Positions 63,026 through 64,000 of a stretch of 64,000 nt of DNA are shown piece by piece. This DNA comes from Methylocystis sp. IM3 (lineage in GTDB: Bacteria; Pseudomonadota; Alphaproteobacteria; Rhizobiales; Beijerinckiaceae): positions 2,958,501 to 3,022,500 of the forward strand of contig NZ_JBBPBZ010000002.1 in assembly GCF_038070105.1 (NCBI RefSeq), read 5' to 3'. The position numbers and the translations under genes are program-made. Within the stretch, counting starts at the first letter, position 1. Each line of letters starts with the position of its first letter. Below the pieces are notes generated by a model that saw nothing but the letters and a program-made list of their open reading frames with translations, did no database searches and was not told where the DNA came from.

Positions 63026-64000
63026 ATGACGACAAAGCTTTCTTCCCGCAGGGTCGTCATCACGGGCATGGGCGCCGTCTCGGCGGCGGGCGTCGGCGCG
63101 GCGCCCCTCTGGGCCGCGGCGAAGGGCGGCGTCTCCTGCATCCGGCCGCTGACGCTCGCGCGCCCCTATCCGGGGCGCATCAAGATCGCGGCGCAGGTTC
63201 CCGACTTCGACCCGGCCGGGCATATCGAGCCGGAGCTCCTGCCCTATTGCGATCCCTTCACCCAGTATTCGATCGTCGCCGCTGACGAGGCGCTGGCGCA
63301 GGCGGGCTTTGCGCGCAAGGAGGTCGGCGGCGCGCGCACGGCGGTCGTCATCGGCACGGGCATCGGCGGCGCCACAACCATCGACGACACCTCCTACAGC
63401 GAATATGCGGAGGGCAAGCGCCCCGACACGCTTGCGGTGCCGCGCCTGATCCCGAGCGCCGCGCCGACGACGCTCGGCATGCGCTACGGCGCCAAGGGGC
63501 CGACCTTCGCCCTCGCCTCGGCCTGCTCCTCGGCGACCCAGGCGATCGGCGAGGCCTTCGAAATGCTGCGCGCCGGCCGCGCCGACCGCGCCATTGCCGG
63601 CGGCGCGGAGGCCTGCGTGACGAATGGCTCGATGCGCGCCTGGGAGGCGCTGCGCGTGCTCACCCCCGATCTCTGTCGGCCCTTTTCGGCCCGGCGCAAC
63701 GGCATGACGCTCGGCGAGGGCGCCGCGGTCTTCATCCTCGAGACTCTTGAGACCGCCCTCGCCCGGGGCGCGACGCCGCTGTGCGAACTCGCGGGCTATG
63801 GCACGACGAGCGACGCCTTCGATCCGCTGCGCGCCGATGTCGAAGGTCCGGCGCGCTGCATGCGGCTCGCGCTGGAGAGCGCCGGACTTGCGCCCTCGGC
63901 CGTCGATTACCTCAACGCCCACGGCACCGCGACCTACGCCAACGACATTACCGAATCCGAAGCGATGCGCGCGGTCTTCGGCGACAGGCCGCCTCCCGTT
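63026..64000 (+). CDS. Beta-ketoacyl-ACP synthase (FabF/KAS II-like), 3' end outside window
   Basis: The ORF starts at ATG 63026 (MTTKLSSRRVVITGMGAV) and is open to the window end, 325 codons so far; the family is about 400-420 residues. The nucleophilic Cys is in LASACSSATQAIGEA, and the first catalytic His in NAHGTATYANDITE; the second His should follow outside. It extends acyl chains by condensation with malonyl-ACP. The sequence diverges somewhat from housekeeping FabF at the N-terminus (short KGGVSCIRPLTLARPYPG), so a special-purpose KAS in a lipid or secondary pathway is possible. Confidence 0.88.
   Translation, partial: MTTKLSSRRVVITGMGAVSAAGVGAAPLWAAAKGGVSCIRPLTLARPYPGRIKIAAQVPDFDPAGHIEPELLPYCDPFTQYSIVAADEALAQAGFARKEVGGARTAVVIGTGIGGATTIDDTSYSEYAEGKRPDTLAVPRLIPSAAPTTLGMRYGAKGPTFALASACSSATQAIGEAFEMLRAGRADRAIAGGAEACVTNGSMRAWEALRVLTPDLCRPFSARRNGMTLGEGAAVFILETLETALARGATPLCELAGYGTTSDAFDPLRADVEGPARCMRLALESAGLAPSAVDYLNAHGTATYANDITESEAMRAVFGDRPPPV

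Overview
The window is a GC-rich stretch of chromosome from an alphaproteobacterium, most likely of the order Hyphomicrobiales (Rhizobiales). Four things point there: a split, circularly permuted ssrA gene with the tag ANDNYAPVAVAA; a rhizobial motility gene set including motC and a MotD-type fliK; a phaR / phaA-phaB locus; and an soluble NAD-linked formate dehydrogenase operon with a LysR regulator. The mix of polyhydroxybutyrate and formate genes would fit a methylotroph such as Methylocystis or Methylosinus, but that is a guess because no methane or methanol oxidation gene lies in the window. No prophage, insertion sequence, CRISPR array, tRNA or rRNA was recognised.

Layout. 1-8.7 kb: the end of a TldD-like gene and a TldE/PmbA-like gene, an NMT1/THI5-type ABC importer, an L,D-transpeptidase, a RoxA-like di-heme cytochrome with an unusual second haem motif, and ychF. 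8.7-12.1 kb: polyhydroxybutyrate genes (phaR facing phaA-phaB) flanked by hairpin repeats and a strong terminator. 12.2-18.5 kb: an EF-G-like GTPase lacking the catalytic His, rph-rdgB, an acetaldehyde-type dehydrogenase with its DUF779 partner, and an O6-alkylguanine repair protein. 18.5-38.0 kb: motility genes in two blocks. flgB-flgC-fliE-flgG-flgA-flgI runs rightward. flhB-fliG-fliN-fliM-motA, a lytic transglycosylase, fliK, motC, motB, a FliH-like gene, fliF and two tandem flagellins run leftward. Two outer-membrane protein genes, a 61-residue ORF and a possible small RNA sit between the blocks.

38.2-46 kb: a YchJ-like SEC-C protein and the leftward operon fdsR / fdsG-fdsB-fdsA-fdhD-fdsD, which encodes molybdenum-dependent formate oxidation to CO2 with NAD reduction. 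46.2-54.6 kb: a D,D-carboxypeptidase, a metallochaperone GTPase, comF, grxC, a DUF1178 protein, a sirtuin, an SmbP-like protein, a UvrD-type helicase, and a hicA-hicB pair whose toxin looks N-terminally altered. 54.8-64 kb: a second L,D-transpeptidase, a methyltransferase, an ABC-F protein, several small proteins, a leftward unit of ssrA-sspB-DUF4169-RHH, a ComEA-like protein, pth, rplY and the start of a 3-oxoacyl-ACP synthase.

The points most worth following are: (1) the two flagellin leaders, which share three stem-loops, one of which buries the ribosome-binding site; (2) the two-piece tmRNA gene directly upstream of the gene for its ClpXP adaptor SspB; (3) a terminator-ended structured region at 23.84-23.99 kb; (4) the CX3CH haem motif; and (5) the altered HicA. 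No wholly new multigene system is evident.
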